From: Proteiniclasticum ruminis | GTDB lineage: Bacteria; Bacillota; Clostridia; Clostridiales; Clostridiaceae | DNA length: 64,000 nt | Direction of reading: 5' to 3' | Assembly (NCBI RefSeq): GCF_900115135.1 | Contig: NZ_FOVK01000002.1 | Location: forward strand, 70,512-134,511 | Shown: positions 50,912-61,479 of the stretch, one piece after another | How positions within the stretch are numbered: the first letter of the stretch is position 1 | Layout: each line of letters begins with the position of its first letter | The notes under the pieces: model-generated | What the model was told of the DNA's origin: nothing | What the model saw: only the letters and a program-made list of their open reading frames with translations | Database searches by the model: none | Program-made: the position numbers and the translations under genes

Positions 50912-52847
50912 GATGTCAAATTTTGGCCTCTTCACTTTCGACTCGGACAGGGAGAAGCTCCTTCATGAACTTCAGAAGTTCGGATATGTTCATTTCACGG
51001 ATCTGAAAGAGCAGTCCGCGTATCTGGAAGAAGGACTGGAGACCCTGGAAATTCCTTATGAAGTCAGTGAAGTTGAGGAAAGGATCCAAAGCGTCAAGTT
51101 CGCCATGGATCTTCTGAAACGCTACGATGACCGGGAAACTGGAATGAAAGCCATGATCAAGGGGAAGAACTCCTTCACCTTTGAAGAGCTGGAAAAGAAA
51201 GTCGCCCAGTTTGATTATGAGCCTGTCATAGACAAGTTCAGGGAACTGACCCGAAAGATTGATCTCATCAGTCAGGAGGAGTTGAAAGAAAAGGCCGCCA
51301 TGGAAGAGCTGAGACCTTGGAGAAATCTCAATTATGATGTGAGACTCTTTAGAGATTTTCAGTTCAGTGAGGTGTTCACAGGCACCATCCCCAAGAAACT
51401 GATGGAGCCTCTGAAAGAAGCCCTTGGCACTTTAGAAGAGACTTATTTGGAAACCCTCAGCGAAGGGAAAGATGAGGCTTATGTGGTAGGTCTCACCAGT
51501 AAAAGGGAGAAAGAGGACTTCAATGAAATCCTCAGGAACCATAGCTTTACCACAGTGAACCTGTCCGTTTCCGGTACACCGGAAGAGGATATGAAAAAGA
51601 GAAAAGAATCCCTTGAGAAGATGAAGGAAGAGAAGAAAAAGCTTCAGGCGGAAATCAAATCCATGGCAGGACATCTGGCAAGATTTGAGGAAGTCTATGA
51701 GTATCTTCTGAATCTCCGTCTCCGCTACCAAGCAGAGAACAACTTCTTAAGAACCGGAAGCGTCAATGTCATTGAAGGGTATATCCCCACAGACAAAACC
51801 GATGCTTTCAGAAAAGCGGTGGAGAAGACCCAGGAAGGCGCGTACTACCTGGAGCTGGCAGAAGCCAAGAAAGAGGATGTGAGCGTTCCGATTCTCCTGA
51901 AGAACGGAAAGTTTGCAGAAGCTTTTGAATCTCTGACCACCATGTACTCTCTGCCAACCTATGACGGTATTGACCCAACCCCTTTATTTGCTCCGTTCTT
52001 CTTTGCCTTCTTCGGCATGATGATTGGAGACTGGGGTTATGGCATCATACTGATGGTGCTGACAGGTGTGGCGCTGAAGATTGCAAACCTTGAAAAGGGA
52101 CAGAGACTCATGATGAGGTTCCTCTTCTATCTAAGCTTCTCGACCATTGCCTGGGGACTGATGTTCGGTACGTTCTTCGGAGCTGCCTTCCCAGGATTCG
52201 CCCTGATCAATCCGTCAACGGAATATCAGAAGCTTCTTATTGTCTCCATCGCCTTTGGAGGAATCCATCTGTTCTATGCCCTGGGCATCAAAGCCTATCT
52301 GGCCATCAGAGATGGAAAGCCACTGGATGCGCTCTATGATGTGGGATTCTGGTATATGGCCCTTATGGGAGCCATCGTATTCCTTCTGACTATGGTCCTT
52401 GGAAATCTGCCTGAAGTATTAGGCACTGTTTCTCTGGTGGTTATGGTCATCGGTATGGTGGGCATCATTCTCACCGGAGGACGGGAGAATGAAACTGCAG
52501 TGGGTAAGCTTGCTGGAGGCATGTACAGCCTTTACGGCATATCCGGCTATATTGGAGATTTTGTGTCTTATTCAAGACTTATGGCGCTTGGCCTATCCGG
52601 AGGATTTATCGCCACAGCCATCAACATGATGGTAGGAATGCTCTTTGATATGGGAATTCCTGGCATGATTGCTGGTGTCATCGTCTTTCTTGGCGGACAA
52701 GCCTTCAACCTGTTCCTATCTGCCTTAAGTGCCTATGTGCACACATCCAGACTGACCTACGTGGAATTCTTCGGAAAGTTCTATGATGGTGGCGGAAAAC
52801 CCTTCAAACTATTTAGAAACAAATCAAAATATATTAATGTTGAATAA
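50898..52847 (+). CDS. ntpI: V-type ATPase subunit I (a-subunit)
   Basis: A 649-residue stator membrane subunit. The N-terminal ~340 residues form the cytoplasmic coiled-coil arm (KEEKKKLQAEIKSMAGHL), followed by seven to eight membrane helices starting near FAPFFFAFFGMMIGDWGYGI. The essential membrane Arg of this family is expected in the SYSRLMALGLSGGFIA helix. It forms the ion channels alongside the K ring. Confidence 0.95.
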   Translation: MAIVKMSNFGLFTFDSDREKLLHELQKFGYVHFTDLKEQSAYLEEGLETLEIPYEVSEVEERIQSVKFAMDLLKRYDDRETGMKAMIKGKNSFTFEELEKKVAQFDYEPVIDKFRELTRKIDLISQEELKEKAAMEELRPWRNLNYDVRLFRDFQFSEVFTGTIPKKLMEPLKEALGTLEETYLETLSEGKDEAYVVGLTSKREKEDFNEILRNHSFTTVNLSVSGTPEEDMKKRKESLEKMKEEKKKLQAEIKSMAGHLARFEEVYEYLLNLRLRYQAENNFLRTGSVNVIEGYIPTDKTDAFRKAVEKTQEGAYYLELAEAKKEDVSVPILLKNGKFAEAFESLTTMYSLPTYDGIDPTPLFAPFFFAFFGMMIGDWGYGIILMVLTGVALKIANLEKGQRLMMRFLFYLSFSTIAWGLMFGTFFGAAFPGFALINPSTEYQKLLIVSIAFGGIHLFYALGIKAYLAIRDGKPLDALYDVGFWYMALMGAIVFLLTMVLGNLPEVLGTVSLVVMVIGMVGIILTGGRENETAVGKLAGGMYSLYGISGYIGDFVSYSRLMALGLSGGFIATAINMMVGMLFDMGIPGMIAGVIVFLGGQAFNLFLSALSAYVHTSRLTYVEFFGKFYDGGGKPFKLFRNKSKYINVE

Positions 52848-52853
52848 TTTTAG

Positions 52854-53345
<492 letters not shown>

Positions 53346-53388
53346 GAAAGCCTGTCAAAGCGAAATAACAGAAAAAGGAAGTGAGTTC

Positions 53389-53943
53389 ATGTCCAATCTG
53401 GAAAATTTGACAGAAAAGATTCTGGAAGAAGCAAAGATCCAGGCGGACCTCCAGCTCCGTGACGCCAAGGCTTTTGAGGAAGATGTCATTGCCAAGAAAG
53501 TAAGAGAGGCTGAAGAGAAGAAGGAGAAGATGCTGGATAAGGCCAAATTTGAGGCCAATCTTCTGAAAGAAAGAATCGTTTCGAATGCGGAAGTGAACCG
53601 CCGGAATGAACTGTTGAATGGAAAACAAAAGGTCATCGACCAGGTGTTTGAAAAGGCAAAGGAAAAGCTTGCCCATCTTCCACAGGAAGAGTACATCGCT
53701 TTTCTGACGAACACCGTAGCTTCCTTACACCTGAAGGGTACTGAAACTCTGAAGGTCAAGGAAGAATATAAAGAAGCCGTGAAAAATCTGGGTCTGCCCC
53801 TGAAGGTGTCTGAAGACGCCGTAACTTCCGGGTTTGAGATCCAGGATGAGAAAATCTCCCTCAATTACAACTTTAACGATATGGTGGATTTTTACAGAGA
53901 AGAATTGGTCAAAGATGTAGCAAGCACATTATTCAGGGAATAG
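53389..53943 (+). CDS. ntpE: V-type ATPase subunit E
   Basis: A 184-residue peripheral-stalk subunit: N-terminal long helix (EDVIAKKVREAEEKKEKMLDKAKFEANLLKERIV) and a globular C-terminal domain that caps the A3B3 head. AAAGGAAGTGAG precedes the ATG. It lies between subunits K and C, in the standard order. Confidence 0.93.
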   Translation: MSNLENLTEKILEEAKIQADLQLRDAKAFEEDVIAKKVREAEEKKEKMLDKAKFEANLLKERIVSNAEVNRRNELLNGKQKVIDQVFEKAKEKLAHLPQEEYIAFLTNTVASLHLKGTETLKVKEEYKEAVKNLGLPLKVSEDAVTSGFEIQDEKISLNYNFNDMVDFYREELVKDVASTLFRE

Positions 53944-53953
53944 GAGGGATTTC

Positions 53954-54955
53954 ATGAACAGAATGGATTTTTCCCAAGCTGTGATCAGAATCAAGGTTCT
54001 TGAAAAGCGGCTCCTGACCCGTGCAAGACTGGAAAGAATGGCAGATGCCCAAGATCTGGAAGAAGTGATGAAGATCCTTGGTGAGACCGAATATCAGCAG
54101 CATCTTGGAAACCTCAAGAGAGTGGAGGACTACGAACAGGTCCTGGCCCTTGAGATGAAAAGGGTGTATCACCTGATGGATGAACTCACCGGGGAGAACG
54201 TCATCAAAGATCTTCTGGCCATGAAGTATGACTATCATAATCTGAAAGTGCTGGTCAAAGAAAAAATCTCAGGAAAACCACTTTCCCATCTTCTGGTTCC
54301 TTACGGAGTGCGGGACATGGGCAAAGTGAAAACAGCTTTGGCTACCGGGGACTACCGGGAACTGGAAGAACCGATAAGAGAAGCGCTGCTTCAGGTTCTT
54401 TCTGATTATGAAAAAACTGAAGATCCCCAGAGGATTGATATCCTTCTGGACAGATCCTACTATGAGCATCTCGGACAGATCGCCAAGGATACAAAGATAC
54501 CTCTCTTTGAGGAGTATGTGAAAAACCAGGTGGATTTTGCCAATGTCAGAACCCTCATCCGTGTGAAGAAGATGGATAAGGATCTGAAGTTCCTGGAGGA
54601 AGTGCTTCTTCCAGGGGGAAACATTGAGCGGGAGACCTTGCTTTATGCCATCCATGACTCTTTGGACACCATCATGGTGAAGCTGAAGAATGAAAAGCTT
54701 GCAAAGCCCATTCTTCTAGGTCTGGAAGCCTTCAGAAAAACCGGAAGACTCAGTGAGTTTGAAAAGATCGCAGACAATGAGCTGATGAATCTCAACAAAG
54801 GATCCAAAAATGTGATCTTCGGACCGGAACCTCTCTTCTCTTACCTTCATGCGAAGGAAGCAGAAGTGAAGGCTCTTAGAATCATCATGGTCTCCAAGAT
54901 CAATAAGCTTTCTCCAGAGACCATCCGGGAAAGGTTGCGTGATTTGTATGTATAA
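53954..54955 (+). CDS. ntpC: V-type ATPase subunit C (rotor-axle cap)
   Basis: A 333-residue, mostly helical, Leu/Lys/Glu-rich protein of the subunit C/d family (threefold repeat of ~110 residues). Motifs include [19 protein letters not shown] and [20 protein letters not shown]. It links the central stalk to the K ring. TAGGAGGGATTTC precedes the ATG; its last codons overlap the F-subunit start by 8 nt. Confidence 0.93.
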   Translation: MNRMDFSQAVIRIKVLEKRLLTRARLERMADAQDLEEVMKILGETEYQQHLGNLKRVEDYEQVLALEMKRVYHLMDELTGENVIKDLLAMKYDYHNLKVLVKEKISGKPLSHLLVPYGVRDMGKVKTALATGDYRELEEPIREALLQVLSDYEKTEDPQRIDILLDRSYYEHLGQIAKDTKIPLFEEYVKNQVDFANVRTLIRVKKMDKDLKFLEEVLLPGGNIERETLLYAIHDSLDTIMVKLKNEKLAKPILLGLEAFRKTGRLSEFEKIADNELMNLNKGSKNVIFGPEPLFSYLHAKEAEVKALRIIMVSKINKLSPETIRERLRDLYV

Positions 54956-55256
54956 AATCGGCGTCATCGGAGACAAAGACTCCATTCTGCCATTCAAGGC
55001 ACTTGGAGTGGATGTGTATCCGGTCATCGGTGCGGAGGAAACAAGGAAAACCTTGGATACTCTCGCCAAGAATAAATATGGTATTGTCTTTATCACTGAA
55101 CAGTCGGCTGAACTCATCCCAGAGTCCATTGAGCGGTACAACAGAGAACCTGTGCCTGCGGTGATTTTAATCCCCAGCAATCAGGGTAGTCTTAATATTG
55201 GCCTGAACAGAATCAATGAGAACGTGGAGAAGGCCGTCGGTTCAAATATTTTATAG
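54948..55256 (+). CDS. ntpG: V-type ATPase subunit F (central stalk)
   Basis: 102 residues from ATG 54948 ([20 protein letters not shown]). A Rossmann-like small subunit that binds the D subunit in the central stalk. The frame also opens at GTG 54939, but the family starts at MYKIGVIGD. Overlaps subunit C by 8 nt, indicating coupling. The E. hirae name is NtpG; many databases call it subunit F. Confidence 0.93.
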   Translation: MYKIGVIGDKDSILPFKALGVDVYPVIGAEETRKTLDTLAKNKYGIVFITEQSAELIPESIERYNREPVPAVILIPSNQGSLNIGLNRINENVEKAVGSNIL

Positions 55257-55269
55257 AAGGAGCGCTCTA

Positions 55270-57033
55270 ATGAAAGTCGGAAAAATAATTAAAGTGTCCG
55301 GCCCCCTTGTTGTAGCAGAGGGGATGGATGAAGCCAACGTCTATGACGTGGTTCAAGTTTCAGATAGAAAGCTCATTGGTGAAATCATCGAAATGAGAGG
55401 AGACCGTGCTTCGATTCAGGTTTACGAAGAAACCACCGGAATCGGACCTGGAGAACCTGTGTACACCACAGGAGAGCCACTTTCAGTGGAACTGGGACCT
55501 GGACTTATCGAGTCCATGTTTGACGGAATCCAGAGACCTCTTAATGCGATTATGGAACAAGTGGGTGACTTCCTAGAAAAGGGAGTGGTTGTACCATCCC
55601 TGAACAGAGAAAAACTTTGGAATTTCACACCTGCAGTGAAGCCTGGAGATGCTGTCTCCCAGGGAGATGTGCTGGGTACTGTGCAGGAGACTTCCGTTGT
55701 GCTTCACAAGATCATGGTGCCTTATGGCAAGAGTGGTGTGGTGAAGGAAATCAAGGAAGGTGAGTTCACAATATTAGATACAGTCTGTGTACTGGAGTCC
55801 GGTGAGGAAATCACCATGCTTCAGAAGTGGCCTGTAAGACGTGGACGTGGATATCAGAACAAAATCAACCCAGATGCTCCGCTCATCACCGGGCAGAGAG
55901 TCATCGATACCTTCTTCCCCATCACAAAGGGAGGAACTGCGGCAGTTCCAGGACCTTTTGGTTCCGGTAAGACTGTTGTGCAGCATCAGCTGGCTAAGTG
56001 GGCAGATTCTGAGATCGTAGTGTATGTAGGCTGCGGAGAACGTGGAAATGAGATGACCGACGTACTTCTGGAATTCCCTGAAATCAAGGATCCAAAGACA
56101 GGAGAGTCTCTCATGAAGAGAACCGTGCTTATTGCAAACACTTCCAATATGCCTGTGGCAGCGAGAGAAGCTTCCATCTATACAGGAATCACCATTGCGG
56201 AGTATTTCAGAGACATGGGCTACAGTGTAGCCATCATGGCAGACTCCACTTCCAGATGGGCAGAAGCTTTAAGAGAAATGTCCGGAAGACTGGAAGAAAT
56301 GCCTGGTGACGAAGGATACCCAGCGTATCTTGGTTCCCGTGCAGCGGAATTCTACGAAAGAGCAGGTAAGGTGAAGTGTTACGGTTCTGATGAAAGAATC
56401 GGTGCCCTCACCATCATCGGTGCTGTATCCCCTCCAGGAGGAGATATTTCTGAGCCTGTATCCCAGGCAACCCTAAGAATTGTTAAGGTGTTCTGGGGAC
56501 TGGACGCAAGCCTTGCGTACAGAAGACACTTCCCAGCCATCAACTGGATGAACTCTTACTCCTTGTATCAGAGTAAAGTAGACGGTTGGATGGACAAGAA
56601 TGTGGATAATGAGTTCTCTGCAAACAGAACCAAGGCCATGGCCCTTCTACAGGAAGAATCCTCTCTCCAGGAAATCGTAAGACTGGTAGGACGTGATTCT
56701 CTTTCTGAAGCAGACCAGCTGAAGCTGGAAGCGGCAAAATCCATCCGAGAAGACTTCCTTCAGCAGAATGCGTTCCACGAAGTGGATACCTATTCTTCTT
56801 TGGACAAGCAGAACCTCATGCTGGATCTTGTGCTGCATTTCTACCATGAAGGCCAGAGAGCTTTGAAGAACGGCATTTACCTCAATGATCTCATCAATCT
56901 TGAAGTAAGAGACCGTATTGCAAGAGCCAAGTATCTGGAAGAGAAAGACATTGAAAAGATTAAGGACATCAAAGTGGAACTGACCAAGGTTATTGATGAT
57001 CTCATTGCAGAAGGAGGGATCCTAAATGCTTAA
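55270..57033 (+). CDS. ntpA: V-type ATPase catalytic subunit A
   Basis: 587 residues from ATG 55270 (AAGGAGCG 6 nt upstream; earlier in-frame starts are inside the F gene). Walker A GPFGSGKT is at 228-235, and the catalytic Glu is expected in GCGERGNEM. The A-type bulge (non-homologous insert) lies at about 110-190. It hydrolyses or makes ATP with subunit B. The B start overlaps its end by 8 nt. Confidence 0.97.
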   Translation: MKVGKIIKVSGPLVVAEGMDEANVYDVVQVSDRKLIGEIIEMRGDRASIQVYEETTGIGPGEPVYTTGEPLSVELGPGLIESMFDGIQRPLNAIMEQVGDFLEKGVVVPSLNREKLWNFTPAVKPGDAVSQGDVLGTVQETSVVLHKIMVPYGKSGVVKEIKEGEFTILDTVCVLESGEEITMLQKWPVRRGRGYQNKINPDAPLITGQRVIDTFFPITKGGTAAVPGPFGSGKTVVQHQLAKWADSEIVVYVGCGERGNEMTDVLLEFPEIKDPKTGESLMKRTVLIANTSNMPVAAREASIYTGITIAEYFRDMGYSVAIMADSTSRWAEALREMSGRLEEMPGDEGYPAYLGSRAAEFYERAGKVKCYGSDERIGALTIIGAVSPPGGDISEPVSQATLRIVKVFWGLDASLAYRRHFPAINWMNSYSLYQSKVDGWMDKNVDNEFSANRTKAMALLQEESSLQEIVRLVGRDSLSEADQLKLEAAKSIREDFLQQNAFHEVDTYSSLDKQNLMLDLVLHFYHEGQRALKNGIYLNDLINLEVRDRIARAKYLEEKDIEKIKDIKVELTKVIDDLIAEGGILNA

Positions 57034-58414
57034 AGAATACAGATCCGTTACAGAAGTTGTAGGACCCCTGATGGTTGTAGAAGGCGTTGAAGGCGTCAAG
57101 TACGAGGAGCTTGTGGAAATCGAGCTTCAGACCGGAGAGAAAAGAAGAGGAAGAGTTCTTGAAATCAATGGAGACAAAGCCATGGTTCAGCTCTTTGAAG
57201 GCTCCACCGGTATCAACCTCAAAGGCACAAAAGTAAGATTCCTTGGAAAGCCCCTTGAACTGGGTGTTTCCGAGAGTATGATCGGCCGTATTTTCGACGG
57301 TCTTGGCCGTCCAAAAGATGGTGGACCAGAGATCATTCCGGAAGCCCGTATGGACATCAATGGTGTGCCTATTAACCCAGTTTCCAGAGACTATCCGTCT
57401 GAGTTTATCCAGACTGGTATCTCAGCCATCGATGGTCTGAATACCCTGGTAAGAGGACAGAAGCTGCCAATTTTCTCCGGTTCAGGACTTCCTCACGCAG
57501 AGCTTGCAGCGCAGATTGCAAGACAGGCGAGAGTGCTTGGTAAGGGAGATAAGTTTGCGGTGGTCTTTGGTGCCATCGGTATCACCTTCGAAGAAGCAGA
57601 GTTCTTCATTGACGACTTTAAAAAGACCGGCGCCATCGACCGTGCTGTGCTCTTTATGAATCTTGCCAATGACCCTGCCATCGAAAGAATCGCAACCCCA
57701 AGAATGGCGCTGACCTGTGCAGAGTATCTTGCTTTTGAGCAGGGCATGCAGGTTCTTGTTATTCTGACTGACCTGACAAACTACGCAGAAGCGCTCCGTG
57801 AGACTTCTGCTGCCAGAAAAGAAGTACCAGGAAGACGTGGATATCCTGGATACCTTTATACAGACCTTTCCACCATCTATGAAAGAGCTGGAAGAATCAA
57901 GGGAAGAGCCGGGTCCATCACCCAGATCCCAATTCTTACCATGCCTGAAGATGACAAGACCCATCCGATTCCTGACCTGACCGGATATATCACCGAAGGT
58001 CAGATCATCCTGTCAAGAGATCTCTACAAGAGAGGCATCGAGCCACCCATTGACGTGCTCCCATCCCTGTCCCGTCTGAAGGATAAGGGTATCGGCCGCG
58101 GCAAGACCAGAGAAGACCATGCGGACACCATGAATCAGCTGTTTGCGGCTTACGCAACCGGTAAGGAAGCGAAAGAGCTTTCTGTTATTCTTGGAGAATC
58201 TGCCCTGTCTGAATCTGACAAGGCTTTTGCGAACTTTGCGGACGCTTTTGAAAAGAGATATGTCAGCCAAGGATATGAAACCAACAGAGAAATCACCGAT
58301 ACCTTAGAGCTTGGGTGGGAACTTCTCACCATTCTGCCAAAGAACGAGCTGAAGAGAATCCGTGATGAATATATTGAGAGGTATATGCCAAAGGCCGCTG
58401 AAGGAGTTGAGTAA
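57026..58414 (+). CDS. ntpB: V-type ATPase regulatory subunit B
   Basis: A 462-residue non-catalytic nucleotide-binding subunit lacking a canonical Walker A. The corresponding loop reads [12 protein letters not shown]. Typical segments: [41 protein letters not shown] and the [34 protein letters not shown]-like region. Overlaps subunit A by 8 nt and precedes D by 2 nt. Confidence 0.97.
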   Translation: MLKEYRSVTEVVGPLMVVEGVEGVKYEELVEIELQTGEKRRGRVLEINGDKAMVQLFEGSTGINLKGTKVRFLGKPLELGVSESMIGRIFDGLGRPKDGGPEIIPEARMDINGVPINPVSRDYPSEFIQTGISAIDGLNTLVRGQKLPIFSGSGLPHAELAAQIARQARVLGKGDKFAVVFGAIGITFEEAEFFIDDFKKTGAIDRAVLFMNLANDPAIERIATPRMALTCAEYLAFEQGMQVLVILTDLTNYAEALRETSAARKEVPGRRGYPGYLYTDLSTIYERAGRIKGRAGSITQIPILTMPEDDKTHPIPDLTGYITEGQIILSRDLYKRGIEPPIDVLPSLSRLKDKGIGRGKTREDHADTMNQLFAAYATGKEAKELSVILGESALSESDKAFANFADAFEKRYVSQGYETNREITDTLELGWELLTILPKNELKRIRDEYIERYMPKAAEGVE

Positions 58415-58416
58415 TC

Positions 58417-59055
58417 ATGGCTACACTGAACGTGAATCCAACCCGTATGGAGCTCACCAAGCTGAAAGCCAGACTGGTTACTGCTTCCAGAGGTCATAAG
58501 CTTCTCAAGGACAAGCAGGATGAGCTTATGAGAAGATTCATTGAGATGATCCGAAGAAACAAAGCGCTCCGTGAGAACGTGGAGAAGGAGCTTATTGAAG
58601 TGTTCAAAGAGTTTCTCGTCTCTTCCGCCATCATGAGTCCAGAGTTTCTGGAAGAAGCGGTGGCCATCCCCAAAGAGGAGATCACCGTGGACATCCGTCA
58701 GAAGAACGTCATGAGCGTCAATGTGCCTGTGATGAACTTCGTCCGAAAGCTTCAGGATGATCCTGGCAGCATCTATCCTTACGGATATGCCCAGACGTCT
58801 TCAGAGCTTGACGATGCCATCTCCAGGCTCTATGCCATCATGCCCCAGCTTCTGGAACTGGCGGAAGTGGAAAAGTCCTGTCAGCTCATGGCAGACGAAA
58901 TTGAAAAGACAAGAAGAAGAGTAAATGCCCTGGAATACAGAACCATTCCTGAGCTGAAGGAAACCATCAAGTTCATCCGCATGAAGCTGGATGAGAACGA
59001 ACGTGGTACCATCACAAGACTCATGAAGGTGAAGGATATCATCCAGAAGGCGTAA
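58417..59055 (+). CDS. ntpD: V-type ATPase subunit D (central rotor shaft)
   Basis: 212 residues. Long N- and C-terminal helices ([35 protein letters not shown] and [24 protein letters not shown]) form the coiled-coil axle. It is the last gene of the operon. The E. hirae genes ntpH and ntpJ that follow D are absent here. Confidence 0.95.
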   Translation: MATLNVNPTRMELTKLKARLVTASRGHKLLKDKQDELMRRFIEMIRRNKALRENVEKELIEVFKEFLVSSAIMSPEFLEEAVAIPKEEITVDIRQKNVMSVNVPVMNFVRKLQDDPGSIYPYGYAQTSSELDDAISRLYAIMPQLLELAEVEKSCQLMADEIEKTRRRVNALEYRTIPELKETIKFIRMKLDENERGTITRLMKVKDIIQKA

Positions 59056-59060
59056 GCTTT

Positions 59061-59117
59061 ATAGGAAAGAGGAAACTGATGAGAGAAAACTTTTCTCTAA
59101 GTTTCCTCTTTTCCTAT
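59061..59117 (+). terminator. Long hairpin after the V-ATPase operon
   Basis: ATAGGAAAGAGGAAACT pairs, with a one-base bulge, with AGTTTCCTCTTTTCCTAT. The inner loop contains a further short stem (GAGAGAAAACTTTTCTC). The T-run after the stem is poor, so it may also be an RNA-stability element. Confidence 0.65.
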
Positions 59118-59245
59118 GCAAGAAAAGAAGAAGAGGAAGAGAGCATGACTGGAAGAAAGCACGACTGTATGAAAGCTTCGTTCTTCAAATATTTCTTGAA
59201 TAGTAGAGGCTCTAAATGGTATCATCTAAATGTGATAGGAGTTGA

Positions 59246-59518
59246 TTGAACTTGGAAGATAAAACCATATTAAAATTCAAAGACGTAGAAGGCAACGTTG
59301 TAGAACTGGAAGCCGTGGCGGAAATCTATCTGGAAGAGCAGAAGTATCTTATTCTGGCACCACTGGATGACGAGAGTGCCGATGAATATGTATACCGTGT
59401 GGATGTGAATAAAGAAGGACAGGAAGAACTCAATGCCATTGAAAGTGACGAGGAGTTCATGAAGGTCAAGAAGGAATACAAAAATCTACTGTACAATGAG
59501 GGTGGTAAGAATGAATAA
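59246..59518 (+). CDS. DUF1292 family protein
   Basis: A 90-residue protein of the YrzB/DUF1292 type: a small beta-rich domain (TILKFKDVEGNVVELEAVAEIYLEEQKYLILAPLDD) with an acidic Glu-rich C-terminal tail. TTG start with AGGAG 5 nt upstream. It overlaps the next gene by 8 nt. Function of the family is unknown. Confidence 0.83.
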   Translation: MNLEDKTILKFKDVEGNVVELEAVAEIYLEEQKYLILAPLDDESADEYVYRVDVNKEGQEELNAIESDEEFMKVKKEYKNLLYNEGGKNE

Positions 59519-59906
59519 GGACAATATTTTAGAATATCTGGAAAACAACGGACTCACAGACGTAGACATCATCAGAGAAGAAGAAGGGCTCATCGTGGCT
59601 ACAGCCTTCTATGATTTTGACGACGAAGAGATGGAAGCTGCCAAGGCTTACGCAGAAGGACAGATCACAGATGAGGAAGACGAAGAAGCTTCTGAAGAGT
59701 ATTTGATGAACTATCTGGTGGATCTTGCCGTGGATAATCTTGGCGAAGTCTTTGAGGAGCTCATCGATGAAGAGGGCATTGACGCACAGTACCTGACCTA
59801 TGAAATGGATCCGGAAGAGCCAGACACCATCCAAGTGGCAATGCTGTTCTCCAAGGGAGATCTGGATAAGGATCTGGAAGATATTCTGGACGAACTGGAG
59901 ATGTAA
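59511..59906 (+). CDS. Acidic hypothetical protein
   Basis: 131 residues from ATG 59511 (GAGGGTGG upstream), overlapping the preceding DUF1292 gene. Strongly acidic: runs such as YDFDDEEMEAAKAYAEGQ and TDEEDEEASEEY, and the C-terminus DLDKDLEDILDELEM. I do not recognise a family. Pairing with DUF1292 suggests a shared role. It is followed by the 6S RNA promoter. Confidence 0.75.
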   Translation: MNKDNILEYLENNGLTDVDIIREEEGLIVATAFYDFDDEEMEAAKAYAEGQITDEEDEEASEEYLMNYLVDLAVDNLGEVFEELIDEEGIDAQYLTYEMDPEEPDTIQVAMLFSKGDLDKDLEDILDELEM

Positions 59907-59952
59907 AGCTTTAATGTTATTTGAATATTAAGAAAATGGCCCGGGGCTTTTA

Positions 59953-59980
59953 TTGAAAAATACAGGATTTGTGCTATAAT
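59953..59980 (+). promoter_or_regulatory. Promoter of the 6S RNA
   Basis: TTGAAA (59953-59958) and TATAAT (59975-59980) are 16 bp apart, with an extended TGC before the -10. Confidence 0.8.
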
Positions 59981-59986
59981 AAAGTT

Positions 59987-60230
59987 AATCAAGAAATCCT
60001 GAAGTGTTCGTGTAGCCTATATATTCAACCTACATTATAGATCCGGGATTGCTAACAGAGAGAATGATATCAGGCTTAAATGGTAGCTACCTTTTCCTAG
60101 GAACGTAAGAAGATAGATAATTTTCTTGAGGCGAACCCACCTGCTGAGGGCAGGTATGGATTCATAGGTGAACGGCATGTCGGGAACTTAAATGATTATG
60201 ATTGCTCTGCTTCACTGCAGAGCAATTTTC
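59987..60230 (+). ncRNA. ssrS: 6S RNA
   Basis: A ~200-nt non-coding stretch between a strong promoter and an intrinsic terminator. The 5' end (ATCCTGAAGTGTTCGTG) resembles known Firmicute 6S RNA starts. GTTC pairs with GAAC near the 3' end (60168-60185 region), giving a closing stem, with an internal open region expected to mimic a melted promoter. 6S RNA sequesters housekeeping RNA polymerase in stationary phase. The identity is by pattern, not by covariance search. Confidence 0.72.
60201..60230 (+). terminator. Terminator of the 6S RNA
   Basis: ATTGCTCTGC, loop TTCACT, GCAGAGCAAT: a perfect 10-bp stem followed by TTTTC. Confidence 0.9.
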
Positions 60231-60247
60231 ATATGTGGAGGAATAAA

Positions 60248-60436
60248 ATGTACAATGAGATACCCCACGACGAGCTCGTGGCAAAAATCAATGAATTTAC
60301 AGCAATGACAAGAGAAAGAGACCTGACAGAAGAAGAAGAGAAAGAACGCGCGGCGTACCGCGAAGAATATCTGAAGAGGATCCGCCAGAGTATGCGAGGC
60401 AGTCTTCAGGGGGTTTATTACAAAGGAAAGAAGTAG
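60248..60436 (+). CDS. DUF896 (YnzC) family protein
   Basis: 62 residues from ATG 60248 (GGAGGAATAAA). DUF896 pattern: IPHDELVAKINEFTAMTRERDLTEEEEKERAAYREEYLKRIR. A small helical cytoplasmic protein with unproven function. It directly precedes hprK by 9 bp, so the two are co-transcribed. Confidence 0.9.
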   Translation: MYNEIPHDELVAKINEFTAMTRERDLTEEEEKERAAYREEYLKRIRQSMRGSLQGVYYKGKK

Positions 60437-60445
60437 GAGGCCGTT

Positions 60446-61378
60446 ATGTCTGTTAAAGTGAAAAATCTCATCAAGGAGTTTGACCTGGAGGTGCTTCAGG
60501 AAGGAACCATCAACAGTGAAATGACCATCAATGACATCAACCGACCAGGTCTTCAGCTGGCAGGGTTCTACAATTATTTTTCCAAAGACCGTGTTCAGGT
60601 CATCGGCATGGGAGAGTGGAGCTTTCTGGATGAACTGATTCCTGCGCTCCGGGAGAAAAGACTGGAGAAGTTCATGGCCCATGAGATTCCCTGCATCATC
60701 ATGACCAGGAATCTGGAGCCCCATGAGGAGCTTTTATCCGCAGCCAGACGAAACAAAAGATGGGTGCTTAGAACGAAGCTTTCTTCCACCATCTTTATTT
60801 CCAGACTGACCATGTATCTCTCCAACGAGATTGCACCAGAGACCAGGCTTCATGGCACTTTAGTAGACATATATGGTATGGGGGTCTTTATCACAGGGGT
60901 CAGCGGCATCGGTAAAAGTGAGGCAACCCTGGAGCTTCTGAAAAGAGGCCATAGGCTGGTGGCAGATGATGCGGTGGATATCCGCGCAGTGGACGGGGTC
61001 CTTCGGGGCAGATGTCCTGAAATCACCTTCGGCATGATGGAGGTGAGAGGACTTGGCATCATTGATGTGTCCGCCCTGTATGGTCTTTCCACCATGATTC
61101 CCAACAAGAGGATTGATTTCATTCTCCATCTGGAACACTGGAGAGATGACGGAGATTATGACCGTTTGGGCATGGATGAGTTTGAGGAAATTCTAGGGGT
61201 CAAGGTGAAGAAACTGGTGGTTCCTGTGAGAAGCGGAAGAAACATCTCCATCATCATCGAAGCGGCAGCGGCCAACTACCGCTACTCCAGAATCTCCAAA
61301 GTTTCCCCGGCTGAGGTCATTGACGAGCGTATGAGAGAAGTGAGCCAGAGGCTCATGGCAGAGCAGGAAGAAAAATAA
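60446..61378 (+). CDS. hprK: HPr kinase/phosphorylase
   Basis: A 310-residue bifunctional enzyme that phosphorylates Ser46 of HPr in carbon catabolite repression. P-loop GVSGIGKSE near residue 150-158, followed by DDAVDIRAV. The HPrK signature EVRGLGIIDVSALYG is present and ISIIIEAAAANYR ends the catalytic core. AGTAGGAGG precedes the ATG. Confidence 0.96.
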   Translation: MSVKVKNLIKEFDLEVLQEGTINSEMTINDINRPGLQLAGFYNYFSKDRVQVIGMGEWSFLDELIPALREKRLEKFMAHEIPCIIMTRNLEPHEELLSAARRNKRWVLRTKLSSTIFISRLTMYLSNEIAPETRLHGTLVDIYGMGVFITGVSGIGKSEATLELLKRGHRLVADDAVDIRAVDGVLRGRCPEITFGMMEVRGLGIIDVSALYGLSTMIPNKRIDFILHLEHWRDDGDYDRLGMDEFEEILGVKVKKLVVPVRSGRNISIIIEAAAANYRYSRISKVSPAEVIDERMREVSQRLMAEQEEK

Positions 61379-61411
61379 GACTCTCTTAAGACCTTGAATG
61401 TCATGGAAGAC

Positions 61412-61440
61412 TTGTAATTGTGCTGAATTTAATCTATAAT
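61412..61440 (+). promoter_or_regulatory. Promoter of the third Fur-family gene
   Basis: TTGTAA (61412-61417) and TATAAT (61435-61440) are 17 bp apart. Confidence 0.75.
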
Positions 61441-61449
61441 TAAACTAAA

Positions 61450-61464
61450 TTAAATTCATTATAA
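61450..61464. promoter_or_regulatory. PerR-box-like operator
   Basis: TTAAATTCATTATAA matches TTATAATnATTATAA at 12 of 14 defined positions, with the right arm exact. It lies just after the predicted transcription start, in front of a PerR-like gene, so it fits autoregulation. Confidence 0.65.
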
Positions 61465-61479
61465 ATAGAGGTGAAAAAG

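Noticed and set aside
59056-59245. Genes ntpH/ntpJ at the end of the V-ATPase operon
   Set aside because: After ntpD there is only a hairpin and then the DUF1292 gene; no potassium transporter frame exists.
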